Shown here piece after piece: positions 10,965 to 23,001 of a DNA stretch of 64,000 nucleotides. The DNA comes from Oxyruncus cristatus (Eukaryota; Chordata; Aves; Passeriformes; Cotingidae). The position numbers and the translations under genes are program-made. Every line of letters starts with the position of its first letter. Positions within the stretch are counted from its first letter, which is position 1. The stretch covers positions 792,565-856,564 of the forward strand of contig VXAY01002117.1 in NCBI GenBank assembly GCA_013399855.1, read 5' to 3'. Below the pieces are notes generated by a model. It was not told where the DNA came from, did no database searches, and saw only the letters and a program-made list of their open reading frames with translations.

Positions 10965-13441
10965 TTTAACTGAAAATTAAAATGTCAGTGGTGATGCACA
11001 GATGCTGCTGAACAGATTAACCTTCTCCCTAATTCAAATAAAACAAAAAAAAAGGAGAAAATACCTTAGAGCAAGGGTTTCAAGTGATTCTCTGCTCAGC
11101 CAGTAGCAGGGACTGGACACTGAATTAAGTTCCAGGGGCTTACTTTCTTTCTGAACTTACCTCTTGCTGCCAGTTACATGCCTGCAGGATCAAGGACTAC
11201 CCTGAACTCAACGAGTCAAATAGCAGGGGAATGTGAAAGCAAATAGCTCCTAAATGCAGTATAACATTAATACATTAATCAGGAAACTCCAAACAGCTTT
11301 TTCACTTACCAGGCAAAAAACAGCCCCTTGGCAAAACTGAAGTCTTGAACTCCACTTGCACCCCACGCAGACACGCAGGTGTGTGCTCATCTGCCTCAGC
11401 TTCCCCCAGAATTTGGGTGAGACTCAAACACAGGGGCTGAACACCACCTTCCACCTCTCCGAAAATATTCACTGGTAATTTTCTTTCCAGAGCCACTGCT
11501 CTAATGAAGCCTAACTCCACTTCTTCCAACTGCTAATTGCTTCAAACAAGCCAATGTGGTTTGACACACCAGCACTCATCTACCAACAGCTCCCAAGGGG
11601 CGCTCCCCAAGGTCCCTTTTGGGCCTCCTCCTAACACTGAACTCACAACTATTCAATCAGACTGTTCAATCTACATCCAAGGTCCACAGGAACCCTGGCA
11701 TGGAGTGAGACCCACAGCTCTTTTCTCCAAAGCTACTGTTTCTGATGTTTCCAGAGGTCCTTCTGTTTGGCTCAAAGGAATCAGAGTTATAATCTCTGTC
11801 TGCCTCAAACTAGCCAGCAGCTTCAGCCTGAATTTCTAAGTGCACGCATGTTTTGGGCCTGGCACCATACACAACCAGGCTCTACTGATACTGCTGGCCT
11901 GTTGCTGAAACTTTCTCTGATTCCACAAATAAAGCCCATTCCCTGACTTAACTTCATTTTTTAGGTTAAAAAAAAAAATAAAAATGAAAGAGACAATAAA
12001 ATGTTGCATATTGGAGAGTACTCTTACAATGAATGGGAAGCCTTTAGGCAGAGTGGGAACATAAACAAAAACTAAGGCATGAGGCATGGTGTGCAAGTCA
12101 GAGAAAAAAACGGAAATAGAATAGTGAGAATAGCGATACACAAAGAGGGTGAAAACATTATAGACACAAGTCACAAACAGGGGCCCATGAAGAAGTGGCT
12201 GTCAGGCACAGGCAGCAAACTTTGGAAGCGGACAAGCTAAAGAGCTTTTGACACCTCACTCAGTTCAGCTTTCCATCCTCATTAAAAAAGCACCTGAAAA
12301 AGGAAACCTTCATTCTCCTGGGAACACATTTACTTCTCAACAAACGTTACTGAGAGTTGCACTATTGACGTCAATAAAAGGAGGGTAGTTTAATCCCTAG
12401 AGCTAGCTTTGGGTTGCTGATTTGATGAGGATCTGCTGCTCGAGCTGCTAATGGTTTGAGTCTAATTTTGTGGTAATCTGCGTTCTCAGTGACTATATTT
12501 ATTTCCCTGTTCCTTGCTGCTGAGGTATCTAACATCACTGTACCTGTCAGGTGCTGGGAAGTGAAAACTGTTTCTCGGCAGTATTAAAAAGGCCAAAAAA
12601 AGAAAATGGCTATTACTAATGGGCAGTGCCAGAGCTGCTGTTCGTAGAGGATATGGCAGTTCCAGAGAGCTGAATTATATTACATATTTGCACATGGCAA
12701 TTTGCACTGAACAGGAAATACTCTTCTCCTTGCTCCAAAAACAGATCAGCCAGGAAAAAAAGAAAGAAAGAATAGAGGTCAGAATGGAAGAAAAGCCAGT
12801 CTGATCTTTTCAGCTGTCCGCAGAGCACAGGCACATCCCCACCAACCCCTCCAGCCCTGTGCTGTGGCGAGCACCATGAAGCCATGCACAGCAAAGACTG
12901 GGGATGCAGAAGGCAATCAGCAGTTCTCATCTTTAAGACTAAAGGTCAAACTGAACCAACTCCTCCAGTGGTGGCAGAGTCATGTGGTTCCAGCAAACCC
13001 CCCCGAGGCAGAGATACACCAGAACAGCCAGACAGCAGAATGACATTCAACATGCCACTGCTTCACCAGCAATGGCTCTGCCCTAACTCATCAACAAACA
13101 CATGCAGTTTGTGCACGACTGCCAGGGTCGGTTCTCCTACTGCTTGTCCTTTGCAGGCCCAAGGTGGGTTGGTGGGTTGGCCAGCTGGGTAAGCCCAACA
13201 GCCAGCACAGAGGCAGCAGGCATAGCCTGGCTGGTCTGCACTGAACAGTGAATGCTTGAGACATGCAAGACACGCCGTACTCAGGCATGCACGTGGTGAT
13301 TCACAGCACCCATTTCAGTTGCCAGAGCTGTTTAATAAACCACTAGTAGACTTGAGGCTTGAAATTTCCCAGGGATGTTTAGACTGAGAGCTTATATGGT
13401 GACAAACTTCTGGCTTCGAAAAAGACTGTTAAAACCTGTCT

Positions 13442-13810
13442 TTGGTCGTTTACACATCCTCTCCTCTAGTGCGAGACCTGCCATCTGCCTGCCGCGATTT
13501 GCCAGCTACGCTGCCGCATCACCAGCCGCCGCTACCACACAGACACAAACCTCCCCTGGTGCTTGTACCCACACGCTGCTCTCAGACTGGTGCCTCAGAA
13601 GGAGGGCGTGGCTGGCTTGGGCTTAGTGGCAGAGGGCAAGAGAAGTTGGTCATTTATATCCCAAGCACTGCAGGTAGGCTTTTCCTCCCCGGGAGCGGTG
13701 AAGAGCAGCAACATCCGTCAAAGTCCAAGCGGGGAATCCCAGCGAGCTGCCACTCCTCTGCGGGCACTGCAGAGAGACTTCCTGGCACCCGCCCCTCCAC
13801 CACGACTGCA
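13442..13810. other. CpG- and GC-rich patch
   Basis: About 18 CpG dinucleotides occur in roughly 370 bp (for example TGCCGCGATT, GCTGCCGCATC, CCCCGGGAGCGG). The longest open frame in the window (13442-14164, plus, 240 codons) begins here, but it starts at TTG, is rich in P, S, T and H, and overlaps open frames in other phases. I read the patch as non-coding or regulatory rather than as a gene. Confidence 0.45.
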
Positions 13811-16336
13811 CACACCCCTGTGTATCTAGCCCCCTTCTTTTTGGACACCAAGCAAGCCCCCCAAGAGCTAAGAAAAATGTCAGCCCTCCCACAGACCCCT
13901 CATTTGACCTTAGACACAGTCAAATTCTCCCTCTTTGCATCAGTTCATCATCTGCAAGATCAAAATCACTCACATGATTTCCATTCTTGCCTCACCCCAC
14001 AGAAGCTGACCTGTGGGAGCAGCACATGGAACAGCAGTGGCTGTGTGTTCAAACAGGGGACTCACGCCATTTACTTGGCCTACAGCAAATTCATGTCCCC
14101 TGCTCCCTTCCTTACCTGCCTGAACTCAAATGCATACAGACTGCTTAAAAAAGAGGTAATTTGAATTAAATAGCAGTCCTAACACATTCCAGGAGCATTC
14201 CTGAAAACCAATCATTTGGCTGAATTTTATTCAAAAGCCTCTAAACAAACACTGAGCTCTGCTGTAACACTGCTGCTTTCCCTTTGCCTTGGTAATTCAG
14301 TTCCCACTGTGGCGGGCTATTTATCTCATTCCCCTTGCAACATAAAAGCCGTTTCTCCAGTCAAACCTCTCCATTATAAATGGTTATTTTTTTCCTTTCT
14401 CATAAGCCTGCTGATAGTCTATTTCATATGGAGGAAAAGCACACGGCTGAATGATGAAGGTGGCAGCAGAGAAGCAATCGTGCTCACGCCAGGGACCTCT
14501 CCCAGGATTTTATGCTGTTTGTGAAGTCTGACTCCAGTGCCACGCTGCCTGTACATGACTGTGATTACACTGACTAGGTTATTCTGATTTACAGGGGAGA
14601 GAGAGACAGAGAGACAGGAAATTGGCCCAGCAATGATGTACTAATGTACAGCTCCTCTCCAGAAGCTCAGTGCCTGTAAATACGAAAACGTTAAAACCAT
14701 GTTTTTGATAAGCATGACAAATCACGTAAAGTCATTACAATTTTATTAGAGGAAGCATTTTCAAATGCATTGATTAAATTAGGAATAATGACTTGGACCT
14801 AAAGTTATAAACCTCTAATTTCATCAGCACTAATGACCTCCCGAATAGAAGGGAGGAAGTCAGCATCCTCATGGCTGAGACAAAGAGTGCACAGCACATG
14901 AAACCATCCCTTTGTGAACCACCCTGCAACGGATAAAACTGGGTGAGAAGACAAAGACTGAGGAGAGCCAAATCACAGCCCACATGTTAAATAGCTTCAG
15001 CTACCTGGGATTTTAAACCCTGTTTAAAATTAATTCATTCTTGAGCTCCAAGGAACATTATTGTAATCAAAAAGCAGACTATATGTACAAGCAGGGTTAT
15101 TCTGTGCATATTCACAATGAAGCCTACGGAAAAATGAATGTGTTCAACCGGTAATCATCTTCCCAATGCAAGTGGCTTCTGACATACATTTTCCAAAGTA
15201 TAAGTTGCATGCAAACATCCCACACACCAAACTGCTCACTCCAAAGGACATGCAGCAAGCAGCCTGTCATTAGGTGGCATTCAGCTTCCCACTCTCCCGT
15301 AGCACTACCACTCTTCTCTCACAGAAAGTCTCACTCGTCCCTAATACTGACACTGATTTCCCTCCTTAGCCCTACTGAGAGGAAGAAGGCAAGGAAAGGT
15401 GTTGACCTTCACTGCACATAGAGACTAAGGATCGATCAAATTGCTCTTTACCTCCCTGATGCTGACTGAACAGAATAAAAGTGTCGTCCCTGAGTGGGCC
15501 TAACACGTAACCTGTACTTCGAGGTGCCATTGTCAAGATTAGAGAGAGACCTGAGCTTGATAAAGAGCAAGGAAATGACCAAAGATGACAATGCATCTTC
15601 TTAAATGTTCCCCTGGGTCCTGCAGGTGGACAGGACTTGTTCTCATCCCTGACATGATTGAGACAATCTCAGGGTCACATGAAACCTAAATTTGTCTCCA
15701 AATGCCTGCACTCAGTAGACCAAGAGGAAATCAAAGCCCGGATCTCATGTCCCGCTTCCCAGTCCCTGAGGATTGCTGTGACTGCTGCAAAACCCAAGAA
15801 GATTCTTCACACTGAAGGTAATTTCTCCTGGTGGAAACAGTCAACTAAAACTGAACTGCTCGTTCACTTGTGCAGCCCTAATTGGGGCCTTCTATACTGA
15901 ATCCTCCTTTTATCCTCCCGCAACAGGAGGGAGTTATAACGGATGTTTTATCCATTTTCTTTTTTCCCCCTCCCATGTGTAGCCCTTTCCCTTTTGCTCT
16001 ATGAAAATTGGAAGCAAGAAGGAAGAGTGAAGTGAATGTCTGCTACATCTGTCAAAATACAATGAACGGGGAGAAAGAAAACTGTTCTCCCCTAAACTCA
16101 ACAGTTATTGTTATCTCACATCTCTTCTGAAACCAGCAAATATAAGAAACCAGTGTTGGGAAACTAATTGTTTTTACAAAGGTTGCACCTTGAACTTCAA
16201 CATTAATATGAAAGAATAAAATAGAAAACCATGTAACATTGTGGGAAAACAGCAGAATTGTCTGAGTGCTTTCTCTCACCTTCCCTCATTAATGTAGTCT
16301 TTAGATTTATATACTTCTCTTTCTTGTAAGGACTAC

Positions 16337-16363
16337 AATGCATGATTAATTCATTCATGCATT
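16337..16363. repeat. Inverted repeat AATGCATG/CATGCATT
   Basis: Eight-base arms AATGCATG (16337-16344) and CATGCATT (16356-16363) are exact reverse complements. They flank an 11-bp spacer containing ATTAAT. Each arm carries ATGCAT, an octamer-half-like POU motif. Confidence 0.85.
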
Positions 16364-17105
16364 AACCTTCATCAGCTTTGTTTAATCTGTCAGATAAATG
16401 GGAAACAAATACTGATAATATACGTTTGTGCATTAACGCTGTTTCTGCCCGTGTCACTATGAGACATCCAAAAAAACAAGCCTCAACTCAAACAAGGAAC
16501 AATTTCGCTTAACCTCCCTTCGAGACCCAAAGCTCATGCAACACCCTGCCCACCTCCCCTGCCCCATCAGAGTACCTTGTATGGTGAAAAACCAAGTTTC
16601 AGAGATTTTGATTCTGAACCTCTGGGACACGCGAGAAGCTGGGACCTTGCTGGCTACAGACGCTTTCCTGCATGGTAGAAGCTAGAAAGATACTCTTCCA
16701 TGAACCCTCGGAATTTCCAGGGACACAATACAGAAATAACCTCATCTGTGCATCCAGGAACAGGAGAGAATGATTCACCTTGCACATTGTACACAAACTT
16801 GGTCTAAAATCCACACAATTAATTATTATTATTGTAAAATTTTTACTTTTTTCCTTAAACTGAAATTCCACATTCAAGGTGTGAGTTTAGTTTCTCTTTT
16901 TTTTTTTTCTTTCTTTCTTTCCTTTCATACAAGAATAAATTTTCTATTATTAGTCTGTTTCTGTCACTAAATTCGTGGTGTGTGCAAACACTGATGGGTT
17001 TTTTTTTGTTCTATCAAACTCTGTTCTGGTCTAACAACCGAGAACTACATCTTGTACTGCATTACACACAGGAAATATTTAGAACAAACAAAAAGAGAAC
17101 ACTGG

Positions 17106-17160
17106 CTACCCACATACATTAAATATCTGATAGTAAATTGAAAACAATACATGTGGGTAG
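17106..17160. repeat. Inverted repeat with 10-bp perfect arms
   Basis: CTACCCACAT at 17106-17115 is the exact reverse complement of ATGTGGGTAG at 17151-17160, separated by 35 bp of AT-rich sequence. It could extrude a hairpin. It is not a convincing microRNA precursor because the arms do not extend. Confidence 0.85.
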
Positions 17161-20100
17161 TGCAGCTGCACAACATTATGATAATTGAATCTGTTCTCCC
17201 TCTCTCGAGCCACTGAGTTTCGGCCTTTTTTCAGTATTCTTGAGTTATCCTTTTTTTTTTTTATAAAAGGACTTCATTTCCAAACTCTTTCCATCTTTAT
17301 TTTTTCCCTTGAACTCACCTCTGAGAGACTTAATGAGGACAGAAAATTGATCAGCGAGTACATTTTATGCCTTATTTGAAAGCACATAACGTTTCTCACA
17401 AGTCCTCTTTGTAGGAAGATGTGTCTGCAAGTACTTCTCTTCTATAAATACATTAAGAAAGATGAAAGAGAGAGACATAGCAGTCCAGGACTTGGACACG
17501 GGCTTGTACCATTCCGCTTCTGCAGGAAGATTCACTCCCAGTCTACAGGCACAGGGCTGGGCCAACCGCTGTAGCATAACACCTTTGTAGCAACCACTGC
17601 TGGAAACCACGGCCAGCCTGTCATCCCTCTGGGATGTTCCACAGCTGGAACAGTGTTGTCTCACAGGCACTTCTGACTGCAGAGAGTGCTCACGTGATAA
17701 ATGGAGTCGTGGTCATCAACAGGTCACCTCCAGAAAGGTCTTCGCACAACTCCTTTGGAACTTCCCTGGTAATTGTTCTCTTGGGTAGTCATGTGTGGCA
17801 ATAAGGAAAACCCACCTACCAGAGCAACTCCCAAATCAGCCGTGCCACGAACATCATCTGTGTGCTGTACAGGTCAAGACTGCAGCCCAGGGTGAGCCCC
17901 AGCTGCCGAGTGCTCCCTGCCAAGTGCTCCCTGGCAGCCGGGGTCCTGGTGCAAAAAAGCTGACAAAACCAGAGAGGCCCCTCGTGTAAGCACACAACTC
18001 AGCACACCATCACGAGGATCCACCGGCAAACCCTTGATATGACAAAACCCGGTGACTTCGGCTGGCACAGATGTGCTCTTAAGACACCAAGACTGCAATG
18101 GCCCACCAGGTGTGCACTGCCAGCCCTCCCCAGTGCCAGCCCAGCTGGTTTTAGGACTAATCTGAGAGATTTCGCTTGCTCAGGTCGTGAATTTCCAGTG
18201 CCCCAAGTTACTCACCTGTGTTGAAACTGAGCCCCTTCAAGAAGTGTGAGGCTCAATCCTGTTCTGTTTTGTTCTTATTAGATTAAAAAAATATTTGTAT
18301 TAAATTGAAAAGAAAGCCAAAACCATATAATGGTTAGTGTTCAAATCCAAATTTTCTTCTGTTTATGGACCATTATTTACATACGGGGTTTTTGTGTCCC
18401 AGAGCCATCCAATTCAAAGTTAATTTATAGCCCTGTCTTCAGAAAAATAACAAACCACAGCATGACAAGACCTCAGCATGGGAGATATAATCAACCTTCA
18501 GCAGAGCACACTGGGGTGCAAGCGAGCTAACACAAAACTACAAGAGTAGCAGGAAACAAAACCGGCTAGTTACTCTTAAAAATACCAAAACAGCACGGCA
18601 AACATTTTCTTCTCTATTGCCGACTGCTGTAATTAGTGGTTAGTAAATACTTGCGTGATGGCAGCAACCAGACGTCAGAATGGGGTGCTGGACAGCACTG
18701 ATAGGTATTGTATGAACAAAAAGAGGCAGCAGTTGCCCTAAAGAGTTGACTGTTACTACTGCTTGCATTATTCTAATTTCTGAGAGGGAAAAAAAAAAAA
18801 TCTCACTCCGAAGGAAATTTTAAAAGGAACTCAAAGTATACCTTGGCTCATCAGTTATGCTATTAACACAAAATAAGTGTTTTAATAATAATTAAAAATA
18901 AATCCTATGTTAATAATAAAGAAAAATTGCTCAGAGCAGTAACAGTAAATTACGTAGTTTGAGATAAAGCCTAATAATAGCAGTGGTTTTCTTGTTCATA
19001 TTACTACATGTGCTGGTTTTGAATGGGGTGATGGGTTTAAGACAGTTCCCATGTTATCCAACAGTAATTTTTAAACTGAACAGTAAATTAGTTTGTGAAA
19101 AACTCAAGTATATTTAATTGCAAAATAGACTCAAGATATGCATCAAACCAACTCATAAGGCTCCATTCATCTGTAATTCTCACCAGCAACAGAAATGGAA
19201 AGTGGGTGGGAAGCTGTTCCAAGTTGCTGTTCCGTTAAGCTTCCCACTGATGTACTCTAAATAAAAGGTTCAAGGTTTCTGCAGAAAGAGTAACAAACCC
19301 ATCAGGACTTCATGAAGGGTGCATGTCCTCAGTTTTCCCACGAACTCCTCTCCGTCCTCAGCGCTGTGGCTGTGGGAGCGTGGTGGCTGAGACCCTCTCA
19401 CTGCAGACAGCTCATCTGAGTGGGAGTGTCTTTAATGTGACCATTCGCAGCAGTCTCCCTACACACTGCTCATGCTAAATTTAACATTTACACTAGATTG
19501 TCAAGATCTCCTTCGAAACTGCAAATTTTTATATTCAGAGGATACGAAAAACAGAGGTTTAAACCATTAATCTGGCCACGATCATTAACATGCAATTGAT
19601 CTTCCATTTAAATCTTTCCATGCAGCTGTTACATCACAGACTAAAACTCAGTCTCTTGAGCCAGTACAGTGGGTCCGCCGTCCATCACTCACGCGGGTGG
19701 GCAGAAAGTCTGCCCCCAGCTGCACACAGAGGTCAAATGGCACAGGTCAGGCACACCCTGTTAATACCTGGTTATAGCCAAGGTCAACAAGGTGAATATT
19801 TTAAGAAAGGACAAGCCTCTTTTCCTGCCTGTAGGAGACAAGGGAAGGAGTAGGAAGTCTATCGAGGTTAAGGACGGGAAGGACCTCACTAGCTGGTCAC
19901 GCTGCAGCAGGAGCAGGTCCCGGCCCGAGGGCTGTGTGTCCGACAGTGACGAGGGAGCAATTGCAGGAGGACATAAGGAAGTGGAAGGTAAACAAGGATG
20001 TACCATTTCCCCTGATCCAGGATTAAACGCAGGCCACATGCAAAGCAGAGTTTCACCAGGCACATCACCAGAGTGCAGCGAGGGGAAGGCAGCACTTGGC

Positions 20101-22949
20101 CCACACAGGACTGCACCTTCAGGAAACATGGGCATCGCTCCCACCCATCTGCTGCCGAGTGCACAGGGCCCTCAAAGACCAGAAGGGGAAGCAGGAGCCC
20201 AGCCCTGCCACAGTGCAGCACTTGGGTAACAGCTGCTGCCGGGCTTCCCAGGGGCTGCATCCAGCTGCACACACCAAGACACCCTGCTCTTGGTTCTGCT
20301 CACAGGGAGATCTGCCAAGGGGAAGTCAGCTGGCAAAAGCCAGTAAATCCTTCAGCTCAAGCTAGCAGAGATCCTGCTGTGACCCTGCCAGCTCTGATGG
20401 GGGGTCAGATAAAGGGCTCTGCACTCCAGGTAGCTCATAAAAATAGATTAAAGCATCACAGTCAATGAGACAGTTTCTTTCTATTTGCCCACTCAGGCAG
20501 AACAATCTCCCCTCCAGATTAATTTCTGCCTTCCTCCACTCAGTGGAGGCCCCAGGGTGTGCAGGTGGGAGGTATAGGAAAGGCACACCAGAACAGAGAG
20601 GGGCACAGGCAGGGAGGAGGGCCTGTGTCCCTCCTCCACACTCGTCCTCCCAGCAGTGGACCATTCCCACAGGATGAGTGTGCTTCCTGGGACACAGGCC
20701 CATAGGCTGCAAAGCAAATGTAAGGAAGTCACTACAAATATAATGGGAAAAGCATTTAGTTGTCACAGAAGTAAACAATTATTTTCATGGCTTTCAGAGA
20801 GTCCATCCAGACTGACTGTGGAGGTTCATCAGACTGGGAAGTATTCTCTCCTCCTAGCAAATGTGGCTTTGACTGATAAGGGAACACAAGACAAGCATTA
20901 GTGATTTGCCTTGTCAAACTGTCAATAATGCAACAAGGAAGCCAGGAGATGCAGCTGAAGTGTGAGAACAACAGATGGAAATTCTGCCAAGATAATGCTG
21001 CTTTCCTCCAAGGACAACCATGACCTACCCAGGCTCTGGGGATGGTCATCTATCATGTCAGCATTCCCATCTTCCCACAAAAGGGCAAAGCTAGCTCCCC
21101 AAGGCTCAATATCCCTTAAACCCTCCCATCAGAAGGAATAAAGGAGAAAAAAGCAGTGATACAGCGACAGTGCATATGAGCTGTGCAGTTACTGACTGTA
21201 CATGAAATCCATACTGGCTGCTTTTCCATAAAAATTGCAGAGCACCACCCAGCTGGAGTCTGTACCAACAAAAAGCACCTGACCACCTGGCAAAAGGAAC
21301 CCACTGACCGAGCCTCAGGTATGGACCTGCACAAACATTTTTTAAAAGATGAAGGTCTGCAAAGGAACATATACACATACTCTCACCTCCATGTGCCTAA
21401 CATCCGTGCTGTGCTTCATTCCAGGTAACTGATTACAGCAGGACAGAGACACCAACACCCCTGTTCACCAACTCCTCGTGCATCCAGATTTTGTGGGTGT
21501 TAGTTGACACTTCTGGGTAAATGCAATGTGCTCATGAGAAATAGTGTGTTACAGGATTCTCTTCCAAAGCATTGTTTGTTTTTCCAAGTTGAGAAACTAA
21601 CAGGATAATACCTCTTATGCACTGAAAATATTTGCCGTATAGTCCCCAAGAACCCCTACCCCCCTTGGCACACCCTGAGGTTTCAGTTATCGCACTGGGC
21701 CTCAAGAGAACGGCAAGATAAAGAACCTACATTCCCTTATCTACAGCATCTCTGCTGTAACTGCTGCTTACCACACCCTGAGCAGTGCCTCAGCATATTG
21801 ACATCTGGGTTTGCACTTATCCTAAATTCTTTACTTAGGATCGTAATTCTGAACCTTGTTCCCTGTATAGAAACTTTAACCTCTCAGCCTGATTCAAGCT
21901 TCCACTACACGGCAGTTAAGTACAACATCCCAGCCCCAAGGTCGGGTTATTAAAATTTATTTCAAGATCATGTACTACAGAAAGCATCAGCTTCCAGCAG
22001 GAGCCTATGTGAACAAATAAAAAGACAACAGGGAGCCTTTCTCGTCTGTCAGGTGACTGTTCACATTTTATTTAGTCTGTTAAGCATATTGCTGCTGGTT
22101 TGAAATGAAGATGAACACAGTTTGCAGACGAACACAATGGATTTGGCCTCACCCCACAATAATAATGGTCTGTTTTACAGTAAGCTCTGCCTAAGACCAT
22201 TGTCTTCTGGCATGCACTTAACCTTCAGCTGCACCCTCTGGAAAGAGCTGTAGTGTTATTAATATACTTCATACACTTCAGAGTCACTGAAACCAGCCAT
22301 AGCACCCCTCAAACTGTGCATCTTTCAGTGCTCCATTCCTGCAAGAGCCAAAAGCAGAGACTTTGCCCTAAGCTCCCTCTGCCCCAGCTTATCTGGAGCT
22401 GCTGCAGTGCTCTCACAGCCACAAAAGACCCCAGGTATAAAATGGTCACTTTAATTAGCAGGTGACACTGTGATGTTTTCAGAAATGGAAAAGTCTTCTT
22501 CTCCCATTTTCTGTTTCACAGACTATCCCCAAGTCTCTAATTATATATATTCACACATCCACATAGAATTTAATGGAAAGGGAAAGAGATTGTTCATCTG
22601 CAGACAACACATCATTTTTCTCTAAAATGTCACGATGAAAGAAATTCCAGGTGACTTTGAATTATTTAACTGTCCACATAAAGTCTTTGCATACACCTTG
22701 AAATGAAAGGTCCCTTTCCACTAAAAAAGCACATATATTTTTAAGACTTGGGAATTAAAAATGCATCGAGAAAATGTTCTGTCTCTAAGATGGTGCAAAT
22801 CTTCATAGCTCTGCTGATTTCAACAGACTGAAGTACAACAAAAACACTTTTAAGTGGAAAAAAGTCATTTAAAAATATATCTGCAAGTCCTTTATTTCAA
22901 AGCTGGGGGAGAATTACTCTTCTCACACCTAACTCTCAAGAGTTTTGTT

Positions 22950-23001
22950 AAAAAAACCAACCAAACAAACAAACAAAAAGAAACAAAAACCAAAAAAACC
23001 C
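22950..23001. repeat. A/C-rich low-complexity block
   Basis: Runs of A interrupted by CC and C, with repeated AAAC and CAAA units, extend over about 50 bp. This is ordinary low-complexity DNA, possibly a degraded retroelement tail, although no element body is recognisable beside it. Confidence 0.8.

Larger units (their letters stand above)
5236..13441. other. Unique AT-rich non-coding DNA
   Basis: No gene could be supported. Contents include a short (AT)n near 5737-5747, a T/C tract at 6971-7006, T11 at 8296-8306, A13 at 9764-9776, the 18-bp palindrome at 10947-10964 and an A-rich run at 11968-11990. Open frames here are at most about 116 codons, on either strand, and lack recognisable motifs. 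Confidence 0.55.

Noticed and set aside
15671..15817. Plus-strand open segment ending ACTGAAG/GTAATT, exon-like
   Set aside because: No polypyrimidine tract at its left edge and no recognisable protein family.
18338..18352. tRNA B-box-like GTTCAAATCC
   Set aside because: No A box at the right distance and no cloverleaf can be folded from the flanks.
19014..19070. TGTGCTGGTTTTG start resembling the 5' end of some avian LTRs
   Set aside because: Similarity stops after about 13 bases; no partner end, TATA or polyadenylation signal arrangement was found.
19792..20229. 145-codon plus-strand frame
   Set aside because: Lies in a GC-rich patch with simultaneous open frames on the minus strand and in other phases; composition is not protein-like.
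20362..20778. 138-codon minus-strand frame
   Set aside because: Overlaps other open frames in GC-rich DNA and shows no domain.
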